Of a DNA stretch of 64,000 nt, positions 58,134-64,000 are shown piece by piece. The notes beneath the pieces are model-generated. The model saw nothing but the letters and a program-made list of their open reading frames with translations. It searched no databases and was not told the origin of the DNA. The position numbers and the translations under genes were made by a program. Location of the stretch: NCBI GenBank assembly GCA_002706335.1, contig PAKZ01000006.1:62001-126000 (forward strand). Reading direction: 5' to 3'. This DNA comes from Ahrensia sp. (GTDB lineage: Bacteria; Pseudomonadota; Alphaproteobacteria; Rhizobiales; Rhizobiaceae). Position 1 is the first letter of the stretch. Each line of letters opens with the position of its first letter.

Positions 58134-58550
58134 TCAGTCTTCCAGATAGGCGAATGTCATCAGGGTCGTGACTGCCGGTTTGCCTGTACCGACTGCGCTG
58201 ATGTCCGCCTGCGCATAAGCCATGCGCTTGCCGTTGGAGAGCACTGTAACCCTGATTTCCGCGTCCCCAGGCGGCAGCGGACGCATGAATTTCACCGACA
58301 GGTCGACGGTCGAGCAATAACGGAACCGGCCGTTGACGGCGGCGAGGGCCACGATGGCGCAGGTATCGGCGGCCCCGGCTGTCGCCTGACCGCAGATCAC
58401 TCCACCGACATGGACGAGCCTGTCATTGGCCGGCAGCAGAAAACGGCCTCCGGTATCGTCCAGGCCCAGCGTCTTCAGCCCGAGATCGAAAACCCAGGGT
58501 GCGAATATCCCGGCCAGCATCTTATCCGCGTCGTCCAAACTGAAACCCAT
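58134..58550 (-). CDS. PaaI-family hotdog thioesterase
   Basis: This 138-residue hotdog-fold protein resembles Paa[21 protein letters not shown] holds the helix with the catalytic acid and [20 protein letters not shown] the following strand pair. It is clearly distinct from the PaaI at 53612. The substrate is an acyl-CoA, probably an aromatic one given the location. It is divergent from paaA across 93 bases that carry a TTGTGTTAC half-site, so it is likely co-regulated with the epoxidase operon. The start is ATG 58550. Confidence 0.85.
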   Translation of the reverse strand: MGFSLDDADKMLAGIFAPWVFDLGLKTLGLDDTGGRFLLPANDRLVHVGGVICGQATAGAADTCAIVALAAVNGRFRYCSTVDLSVKFMRPLPPGDAEIRVTVLSNGKRMAYAQADISAVGTGKPAVTTLMTFAYLED

Positions 58551-58566
58551 CGGCCATCCTTTCCCA

Positions 58567-58589
58567 TTGTGTTACGAAATAAACTTGTG
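58567..58589. promoter_or_regulatory. PaaX-type half-sites upstream of paaA
   Basis: TTGTGTTAC (58567-58575) repeats the half-site of the paaX palindrome and a second TTGTG follows at 58585-58589. The site is 55-77 bases before paaA and also serves the divergent thioesterase gene. Binding by PaaX is inference from the shared sequence. Confidence 0.4.
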
Positions 58590-58643
58590 CTAGAGAAAAA
58601 CTGTCACATATTAAGTCAGCTATCACAATCGATCGGAGGAGCG

Positions 58644-59639
58644 ATGTACAGCCAGGGACTGATCGGGGCGCAAACCTCGACAGAGGAGGACGAGGCGTTT
58701 CTCGAGCGCTTCCAGGCCCGCATCGATGCCGAGGAGAAGATCGAGCCGACCGACGACATGCCGGAAGGCTATCGCCGCACGCTGATCCGCCAGATCGGCC
58801 AGCACGCGCATTCCGAGATCGTCGGCATGCTGCCGGAAGGCAACTGGATCACCCGCGCGCCGACGCTGCGCCGCAAGGCGGCGCTGCTCGCCAAGGTGCA
58901 GGACGAGGGCGGCCACGGTCTCTATCTCTACTCTGCGGCGGAAACGCTTGGTGTGACGCGCGAGCAGATGACGGAGGAGCTTCTGGCCGGCAAGGCGAAA
59001 TATTCCTCGATCTTCAACTATCCGACGCTGACCTGGGCCGATATCGGAGCCATTGGCTGGCTGGTCGACGGCGCGGCGATCATGAACCAGATCCCGCTTT
59101 GCCGCTGCTCCTACGGGCCTTATTCGCGGGCCATGATCCGGGTCTGCAAGGAGGAAAGCTTCCACCAGCGCCAGGGCTACGAGATCATGATGACGCTGGC
59201 GCGCGGCACGGACGCCCAGAAGGAGATGGCGCAGGACGCGCTCGATCGCTGGTGGTGGCCGTCGCTGATGATGTTCGGGCCGCATGATGCCGAAAGCCAG
59301 CATGGCGACCAGTCGATGAAGTGGAAGATCAAGCGCTTCACCAATGACGAGTTGCGGCAGAAATTCGTCAACGCGACCGTGCCGCAGGCGGAGTTCATCG
59401 GGCTTAAAGTCCCGGATCCCGAGCTGAAATGGAACGAGGAAAAGCAGGGTTACGATTTCGGCCCGATCGACTGGGACGAGTTCTGGCGCGTCGTCAAGGG
59501 CGGCGGGACCATGAACCGGGAACGGATCGCGGCGCGCAGGAAAGCCTGGGACGACGGCGCATGGGTGCGCGAGGCGGCAAACGCCCACGCGGCCAAGAGA
59601 AAGGCCCGCAAAGAGGCCGCGAAAATCGCAGCGGAGTGA
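58644..59639 (+). CDS. paaA: Phenylacetyl-CoA 1,2-epoxidase catalytic subunit PaaA
   Basis: The 331-residue di-iron oxygenase subunit adds one oxygen atom to the aromatic ring of phenylacetyl-CoA. Motifs include [40 protein letters not shown], which supplies E-x2-H iron ligands, and [20 protein letters not shown], which supplies the second E-x2-[21 protein letters not shown] is a known PaaA signature. Length and start (ATG 58644, GGAGGA upstream) are normal; the longer open frame before it is spurious. It is first of the operon paaA-B-C-D-E. Confidence 0.97.
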   Translation: MYSQGLIGAQTSTEEDEAFLERFQARIDAEEKIEPTDDMPEGYRRTLIRQIGQHAHSEIVGMLPEGNWITRAPTLRRKAALLAKVQDEGGHGLYLYSAAETLGVTREQMTEELLAGKAKYSSIFNYPTLTWADIGAIGWLVDGAAIMNQIPLCRCSYGPYSRAMIRVCKEESFHQRQGYEIMMTLARGTDAQKEMAQDALDRWWWPSLMMFGPHDAESQHGDQSMKWKIKRFTNDELRQKFVNATVPQAEFIGLKVPDPELKWNEEKQGYDFGPIDWDEFWRVVKGGGTMNRERIAARRKAWDDGAWVREAANAHAAKRKARKEAAKIAAE

Positions 59640-59644
59640 GACGC

Positions 59645-59929
59645 ATGACCAACGAGACCCCCCTCTGGGAAGTATTCATCCGGCCGCGCAACGGCCTTGC
59701 GCATCGCCATTGCGGCTCGCTGCACGCGGCGGATGCCGAGATGGCGCTGCAGGCTGCGCGCGACGTCTATACGCGGCGCGGCGAGGGCACGTCGATCTGG
59801 GTCGTGCCGTCGGCGGAAATCACCGCGTCAGACCCGAAGGACAAGGATGAATTGTTCGAGCCGACCGCCGACAAGATCTACCGTCACCCGACCTTCTACG
59901 ACATTCCTGACGAAGTCGGGCATATGTGA
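59645..59929 (+). CDS. paaB: Phenylacetyl-CoA epoxidase subunit PaaB
   Basis: The 94-residue subunit links the PaaAC dimers of the epoxidase. It begins with ETPLWEVFIRPRNGLAHRHC and contains GSLHAADAEMALQAARDVYT, TRRGEGTSIWVVPSAEITAS and the ending DKIYRHPTFYDIPDEVGHM, all matching PaaB. ATG 59645 lies five bases after the paaA stop. It is in the paaABCDE operon and is required for the complex, without catalytic metal of its own. Confidence 0.96.
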   Translation: MTNETPLWEVFIRPRNGLAHRHCGSLHAADAEMALQAARDVYTRRGEGTSIWVVPSAEITASDPKDKDELFEPTADKIYRHPTFYDIPDEVGHM

Positions 59930-59939
59930 CCGGAGGAGC

Positions 59940-60698
59940 ATGACGATGAAGGAGGAGCTTTTCGAGCTGCTGATCCGGCTCGGCGATGATCATCTGGTGC
60001 TCGGCCACCGTGTCTCTGAATGGTGCGGCCATGCGCCGATGCTGGAGGAGGATCTGGCGCTGCCGAATATCGCGCTCGATCTGATCGGGCAGGCGCGGTC
60101 GCTCTATACCTATGCCGGCGAAGTCGAGGGCAGGGGCCGCGACGAGGACCAGATCGCCTATGTCCGACTGGAGCGCGACTACCACAATCTGCTTCTGACC
60201 GAACGGCCGAATGGCGATTTTGCCCACACGATCGTCCGCCAGCTGTTTTTCTCCGTGTTCATGCAGGCCTGGTGGCGCGAGGCGGTGAAGTCGACCGACG
60301 AAACGCTTGCGGCGATCGCCGCGAAGGCCGTCAAGGAAGCCGCCTATCACGTTCGCCACGCTGCTGAATGGACGATCCGGCTCGGCGATGGGACGGAAGA
60401 ATCCGCGCACCGCATGGAAGAGGCCGTTTCGGCGCTCTGGCCCTATACCGGCGAGATGTTCGAAACCGATGCCGTGACCGAGGCGCTCGCCGAAGCGGGC
60501 ATCGCGCCTGATCCGTCGTCGCTGAAGGCGGAATGGGACAAGGTCATTGCCGATGTCTTCGCAGAAGCATTGCTTTCCGCGCCGGATGAGGCGTGGCAGC
60601 AGAGCGGTGGGCGCAAGGGGCGCCATGGCGAGGAGATGGGCTATCTGCTCGCCGACCTGCAATATATCCAGCGCGCCTATCCGGACATGACATGGTAG
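59940..60698 (+). CDS. paaC: Phenylacetyl-CoA epoxidase structural subunit PaaC
   Basis: The 252-residue ferritin-like subunit pairs with PaaA in the epoxidase core and has no catalytic iron of its own. LLIRLGDDHLVLGHRVSEWC and LEEDLALPNIALDLIGQARS open the protein, and FMQAWWREAVKSTDETLAAI with KEAAYHVRHAAEWTIRLGDG follow the family. The end HGEEMGYLLADLQYIQRAYP is standard. ATG 59940 was chosen; ATG 59946 is equally possible since GGAGGA lies just before. It is the third gene of the operon. Confidence 0.95.
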   Translation: MTMKEELFELLIRLGDDHLVLGHRVSEWCGHAPMLEEDLALPNIALDLIGQARSLYTYAGEVEGRGRDEDQIAYVRLERDYHNLLLTERPNGDFAHTIVRQLFFSVFMQAWWREAVKSTDETLAAIAAKAVKEAAYHVRHAAEWTIRLGDGTEESAHRMEEAVSALWPYTGEMFETDAVTEALAEAGIAPDPSSLKAEWDKVIADVFAEALLSAPDEAWQQSGGRKGRHGEEMGYLLADLQYIQRAYPDMTW

Positions 60699-60709
60699 CC
60701 GAGGCCGCC

Positions 60710-61201
60710 ATGGACCGCGCCGACTTGCAGGCGAGGGCATGGGACGCCGCGGCCTCCGTGCCCGACCCGGAAGTCCCCTGCGTGACGGTCGCCGATCTCG
60801 GAATCCTGCGTTCCGTCGACATCGATGCCGACGGCGTTGCGGTCGCCAGGGTCACGCCGACCTATTCCGGCTGCCCGGCGACGCTCGCCATCGAACTGGC
60901 GGTCGAGACGGCGTTGCGCGAGGCCGGGTTCGAAACCCGTGTCGAGCGCGTCCTGTCGCCGGCCTGGACAACCAACTGGATCGGCGCGGACGCGCGCGAG
61001 AAGCTTCGCGAATATGGCATCGCGCCGCCCGTCGAGGCGTCGGGCTCTATCCGCTCGCTGTTCGGCGAGACAGAGGTGGCGTGCCCGCGTTGCGGGTCGA
61101 CAGAGACCGCGCGCGTCTCCGAATTCGGCTCGACGCCCTGCAAGGCGCATTACCGGTGCGAGGCCTGTCTCGAACCGTTCGACTATTTCAAGTGCATTTG
61201 A
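60710..61201 (+). CDS. paaD: Phenylacetyl-CoA epoxidase assembly protein PaaD
   Basis: The 163-residue protein has an N-terminal MIP18/DUF59 domain (VPDPEVPCVTVADLGILRSV, TPTYSGCPATLAIELAVETA) and a C-terminal zinc-ribbon-like part with CPRCGSTETARVSEFGSTPC and YRCEACLEPFDYFKCI. PaaD is thought to aid iron-sulfur maturation of the epoxidase system. ATG 60710 is preferred because GAGG precedes it by five bases; ATG 60692 (MVAEAA) overlapping the paaC stop is the alternative. It is co-transcribed between paaC and paaE. Confidence 0.95.
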   Translation: MDRADLQARAWDAAASVPDPEVPCVTVADLGILRSVDIDADGVAVARVTPTYSGCPATLAIELAVETALREAGFETRVERVLSPAWTTNWIGADAREKLREYGIAPPVEASGSIRSLFGETEVACPRCGSTETARVSEFGSTPCKAHYRCEACLEPFDYFKCI

Positions 61202-61214
61202 GAAGAGCTGGCTC

Positions 61215-62291
61215 ATGTCTCTGCAATTCCACGATCTTTCCGTCGCCGCCGTCACCCGCGAGACGCCGGATTCCGTCTGTGTCGCCTTCGACGTGCCCGA
61301 GGATCTGCGCCACCTGTTCCGCTACAGGCCCGGCCAGCACCTGACGCTGCGCGCGACCATCGGTGGCGAGGATGTACGCCGCTCCTATTCGATCTGCTCC
61401 GGCCTCGGCGAGGGGCGCCTGCGGGTCGGCGTGAAGAAGGTCGATGGCGGATTGTTCTCTGCCTTTGTCAATGACGGGCTCAATGCCGGCGACATCATCC
61501 AGGTGATGCCGCCGCAGGGCCGGTTCGCTGTCGATGTCACAGAAGGCGCGGACCACAATTACCTGATGATAGCCGCCGGCTCCGGCATCACGCCGGTGCT
61601 GTCGATCATCCGCTCCACGCTGGAGGGCGAGCCGGGAAGCGAAGTGACGCTGGTCTACGGCAATCGCGAGACCGGCTCGATCATGTTCCGCGAGGAACTG
61701 GAGGATCTGAAGGACCGCTTCCTCGATCGCTTCCGCACGGTCCATATCCTGAGCCGCGAGACGCAGGACGTGCCGCTGTTGAACGGCCGCATCGATGCGG
61801 CGCGGCTCGAAAAGCTGGCGCGCGCCGGCCTGATCCAACCGGGCGAAGCAGACGGCATCTATATCTGCGGACCGGGCGAACTGATCGATGAAGCGGCGCA
61901 GGCGCTCGAAGCGCTTGGCGCGGACAAGGCCCGCATCCATTTCGAGCGGTTCACCACGGACGGCCGGCCGCGCGTGGTCTCGAAGGCTGCGCGGGACGCG
62001 GCGGAGAAGGGCGCCACCGTCGAGGTGGTCCTCGATGGCGTCTCGAAGAGCTTTTCCTATGACGATCCGTCGAAGCGCGTCGTCGATGCGGCGGCGGCCA
62101 AGGGTCTCGATCTGCCCTATTCCTGCCATGGCGGCATGTGCGCCACCTGCCGGTGCAAGGTGGTCGAGGGTTCCGCCGAGATGGACGTCAATTACGCGCT
62201 GGAGCCCTGGGAGACCGATGCGGGGTACGTTCTCGCCTGTCAGGCGCGGCCGACAAGCGAGAAGCTGGTGCTCGATTTCGACGCGGTATGA
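61215..62291 (+). CDS. paaE: Phenylacetyl-CoA epoxidase reductase PaaE
   Basis: The 358-residue electron-transfer subunit contains an FNR-type reductase (residues about 1-230: FRYRPGQHLTLRATIGGED, RRSYSICSG, LMIAAGSGITPVLSIIRSTL, IYICGPGELID) and a C-terminal plant-type [2Fe-2S] ferredoxin (PYSCHGGMCATCRCKVVEG and VLACQARPTS). It passes electrons from NADPH via FAD to the di-iron centre of PaaA. Starts at ATG 61215, 13 bases after paaD. A strong terminator follows, ending the paaABCDE operon. Confidence 0.97.
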   Translation: MSLQFHDLSVAAVTRETPDSVCVAFDVPEDLRHLFRYRPGQHLTLRATIGGEDVRRSYSICSGLGEGRLRVGVKKVDGGLFSAFVNDGLNAGDIIQVMPPQGRFAVDVTEGADHNYLMIAAGSGITPVLSIIRSTLEGEPGSEVTLVYGNRETGSIMFREELEDLKDRFLDRFRTVHILSRETQDVPLLNGRIDAARLEKLARAGLIQPGEADGIYICGPGELIDEAAQALEALGADKARIHFERFTTDGRPRVVSKAARDAAEKGATVEVVLDGVSKSFSYDDPSKRVVDAAAAKGLDLPYSCHGGMCATCRCKVVEGSAEMDVNYALEPWETDAGYVLACQARPTSEKLVLDFDAV

Positions 62292-62318
62292 CAGCGTCGG
62301 GACTGCGAAGTTTCATGC

Positions 62319-62344
62319 GGGCGGCCCTCAGGCCGCCCTTTTTT
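62319..62344 (+). terminator. Rho-independent terminator of the paaABCDE operon
   Basis: GGGCGGCC (62319-62326) and GGCCGCCC (62331-62338) form a perfect 8-base stem with loop CTCA, followed by TTTTTT. It overlaps the stop codon of convergent minE. Confidence 0.93.
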
Positions 62345-62594
62345 GTCCCCGGTCGAAGGGAATCTGGACATCGACCTCAAGCGTCGAGACCTGGGCGCCG
62401 CGTTCCAGCTTCACATAGACCTTGTTGCTGTCGACCTTCACATGCTTGGAGATGACAGCGAGGATTTCATCGCGGAGAAGGGCGACCAGATCGTTGCCGC
62501 CCACCGAAGCCCTCTCATGGGCGAGCAGCACCTGCAATCGCTCTCTCGCCGTCGAAGCCGACTTCGGCTTGACGAAAAAACGGAGGATGTTCAT
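62328..62594 (-). CDS. minE: Cell division topological specificity factor MinE
   Basis: The 88-residue protein starts with the MinD-interacting amphipathic segment [20 protein letters not shown] and continues to the topological specificity domain with [20 protein letters not shown] and [12 protein letters not shown]. MinE stimulates the MinD ATPase and keeps MinCD away from midcell. The start ATG 62594 overlaps the minD stop (ATGA). It is the last gene of the minCDE operon. Confidence 0.95.
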   Translation of the reverse strand: MNILRFFVKPKSASTARERLQVLLAHERASVGGNDLVALLRDEILAVISKHVKVDSNKVYVKLERGAQVSTLEVDVQIPFDRGQKRAA

Positions 62595-63406
62595 GCGGCC
62601 TTCCTTCCGAAGAACTTGCCGAAGAATCCGCGCCGGTCGGTCGGAATGGTGATCGGAACGGACTCGCCCGTCAGCCTGCGCGCGGCGGCGAAATAGGCCT
62701 GCGCCGTCTCGCTGTGCTTGTCGGCCAGCGTGACCGGCGTTCCGAGGTTGGAAGCGCGCAGCACGTCCGTGCTTTCCGGGATGATGCCGAGCAGCGGGAT
62801 CGACAGGATCTCCAACACGTCATCGACCTGCAGCATGTCGCCCGATTCGGCGCGGACCGGATCGTAGCGGGTCAGAAGCAGATGCTTCTCTACGCGCTCG
62901 CCGCGTTCGGCGCGGGCGGTCTTGGCGTCCAGAAGGCCGATGATGCGGTCGGAATCGCGCACCGATGAGACTTCCGGATTGGTCACGACGATGGCGACAT
63001 CGGCATGGCGCATCGCCATGGTCGGGCCGCGTTCGATACCGGCCGGGCTGTCGCAGATCACCCAGTCGAAATTCTTCTTCAGCGAGGTGATCACCTGCTC
63101 GACGCCTTCCGGCGTCAGCTTGTCCTTGTCGCGGGTCTGGGAGGCGGGCAACAGATAGAGGTTCTCAAGCCGCTTGTCGCGGATCAGCGCCTGTTGCAGC
63201 TTGGCTTCGCCGTGGATCACGTTGATCAGGTCATAGACGACCCGACGCTCGGCGCCCATGACAAGGTCGAGATTGCGCAGACCGACGTCGAAATCCACGA
63301 CCACGACCTTCTCGCCGCGGCTCGCCAGAGCCGCGCCAAGCGCCGCGGTGGTCGTTGTCTTGCCGACACCGCCCTTGCCCGATGTTACGACGATCGCCTT
63401 TCCCAT
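62591..63406 (-). CDS. minD: Septum site-determining ATPase MinD
   Basis: The 271-residue membrane-associated ATPase has the deviant Walker A motif [20 protein letters not shown], followed by [17 protein letters not shown] and [20 protein letters not shown]. The C-terminal [14 protein letters not shown] is a basic amphipathic membrane-targeting helix. It recruits MinC to the membrane and is displaced by MinE. The start is ATG 63406 with GAAGGAGAG-like sequence upstream. Spacing to minC is 35 bases. Confidence 0.97.
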   Translation of the reverse strand: MGKAIVVTSGKGGVGKTTTTAALGAALASRGEKVVVVDFDVGLRNLDLVMGAERRVVYDLINVIHGEAKLQQALIRDKRLENLYLLPASQTRDKDKLTPEGVEQVITSLKKNFDWVICDSPAGIERGPTMAMRHADVAIVVTNPEVSSVRDSDRIIGLLDAKTARAERGERVEKHLLLTRYDPVRAESGDMLQVDDVLEILSIPLLGIIPESTDVLRASNLGTPVTLADKHSETAQAYFAAARRLTGESVPITIPTDRRGFFGKFFGRKAA

Positions 63407-63441
63407 TGCCTGCTCTCCTTCATTCCGGTCGCGCTGCCGGA

Positions 63442-64000
63442 TCAGCCCAGTTTTTCAACCATCAATACGTCGTTCTTCAGCCAGAACTGCACGGATTTGC
63501 CGCGCAATTCGGGTTCGAGATCCTCGGAAGTTTTGTAGAGACCGGTGATCGCGACGAGTTCCGCTTCCAGTTTGGAGCAGAAGATTCGCGCCGAGGCGTC
63601 ACCCGCCGAACCGGCCACCGCGCGTCCGCGCAGCGTCCCGTAGATGTGGATCGAGCCGCCCGCTACGACTTCCGCGCCCGAGCCGACCGAGCCGACAACC
63701 GTGATGTCGCCCTCGAACATCAGCGACTGGCCCGAGCGCACCGGCTCGGTGACGATGATGGAGGGTACGGTCCGTCCGGGCTTCCATTCGGGAGCGGCGG
63801 GTTTCGACTGTGCTGCCGGTTGCGGCGATTCGGCCTGTATATCCGCCGGGTCGATATCCGAGGCCGGACGGCCGCCGCTCATCGCCGGCGGGAGGTCCGC
63901 TGCAAGCTGTGACGGAGCCGCACCCTCGATGCCCATGATTCGCACGTCCCGGTCGCCAAGCCGGCTGACGAGGTCGCGGACCTGTTCGCGCTCGATGTCG
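63442..64000 (-). CDS. minC: Septum site-determining protein MinC, C-terminal part
   Basis: The frame enters from the right window edge, so the N-terminus is missing; at least 186 residues are visible. The C-terminal beta-helix domain is clear: VRSGQSLMFEGDITVVGSVG, GAEVVAGGSIHIYGTLRGRA, DASARIFCSKLEAELVAITG and the ending KSVQFWLKNDVLMVEKLG. A long proline/alanine linker (about 30 residues) separates it from the N-terminal FtsZ-inhibiting domain, whose last residues (DIEREQVRDLVSRLGDRDVR) are visible. It inhibits FtsZ ring assembly away from midcell. Confidence 0.95.
   Translation of the reverse strand, partial: DIEREQVRDLVSRLGDRDVRIMGIEGAAPSQLAADLPPAMSGGRPASDIDPADIQAESPQPAAQSKPAAPEWKPGRTVPSIIVTEPVRSGQSLMFEGDITVVGSVGSGAEVVAGGSIHIYGTLRGRAVAGSAGDASARIFCSKLEAELVAITGLYKTSEDLEPELRGKSVQFWLKNDVLMVEKLG

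Noticed and set aside
1-64000. Mobile element, prophage, CRISPR or integration signatures
   Set aside because: No transposase, integrase, phage or cas gene and no regularly spaced repeats were seen; gene content is ordinary chromosomal metabolism.

Overview
The window looks like a chromosomal segment of an alphaproteobacterium of the order Hyphomicrobiales (rhizobia and relatives). The strongest evidence is an acpXL-fabF2XL-fabF1XL-adh2XL-lpxXL block for very-long-chain fatty acylation of lipid A (16.9-21.7 kb) and a RirA-type Rrf2 iron regulator with three cysteines (30.3 kb). The genus cannot be fixed from sequence alone. Coding is dense and GC-rich, with many ATGA-type gene overlaps. No tRNA, rRNA, CRISPR, insertion sequence or phage gene was seen, and no gene-free stretch exceeds about 300 bases.

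Layout. 0-1.8 kb: end of an EamA permease gene, a Bcr/CflA efflux pump and a 56-residue protein gene with its own terminator, divergent from a LysR regulator. 2.7-8.7 kb: cobalamin synthesis, cobK-cbiD leftward and cobA-cobB-cobC-cobD rightward. 8.7-15.1 kb: a leftward peptide-type ABC transporter operon (ATPase fusion, two permeases, binding protein) with an upstream M20 amidohydrolase. 15.3-16.9 kb: an outer-membrane beta-barrel protein and an L,D-transpeptidase, each with a terminator. 16.9-21.7 kb: the acpXL block. 21.9-27.2 kb: galM, kdgK, phnX preceded by a Pho box, a DUF1045 2H-phosphoesterase, and a Rieske oxygenase with a 77-residue partner. 27.3-30.7 kb: ferric-iron permease, periplasmic iron-binding protein with an IRO box, and rirA. 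30.9-33.4 kb: two exported DUF11-like proteins of unknown role. 33.5-37.4 kb: an AqpS-like aquaporin behind an ArsR-like palindrome, glpK, a sterol-desaturase-family hydroxylase and a divergent TetR regulator. 37.4-45.9 kb: a dispersed leftward urease locus (ureA-ureB-lprI-GNAT-ureC ... ureE-SMR-yrhK-ureF-ureG-marR) interrupted by a peroxiredoxin, a host-attachment-type protein, a membrane protein and a 58-residue protein. 46.0-49.7 kb: xylB-xylA-hyi. 49.7-62.3 kb: phenylacetate catabolism, with paaG-paaI-paaK-tetR-fadJ-like leftward and paaZ, paaX and paaABCDE rightward. 62.3-64.0 kb: minE-minD-minC (minC partial).

How the genes work together. The paa block encodes activation of phenylacetate (PaaK), ring epoxidation (PaaABCDE), isomerization (PaaG), ring opening and oxidation (PaaZ), and a fused hydratase/dehydrogenase that can cover the PaaF and PaaH steps. 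Two different regulators sit next to two different palindromes. The iron block combines uptake genes with the sensor that probably represses them. The xyl block converts xylose to xylulose 5-phosphate.

The items most worth follow-up are the exported DUF11 pair, the FabF2 ketosynthase homologue that has lost its whole catalytic triad, the absence of fabZXL and ureD from their usual positions, the aquaporin with valine after its second NPA box, and two small protein genes (1604-1774 and 40342-40518). All functional statements rest on reading motifs and gene order; no database search was run.
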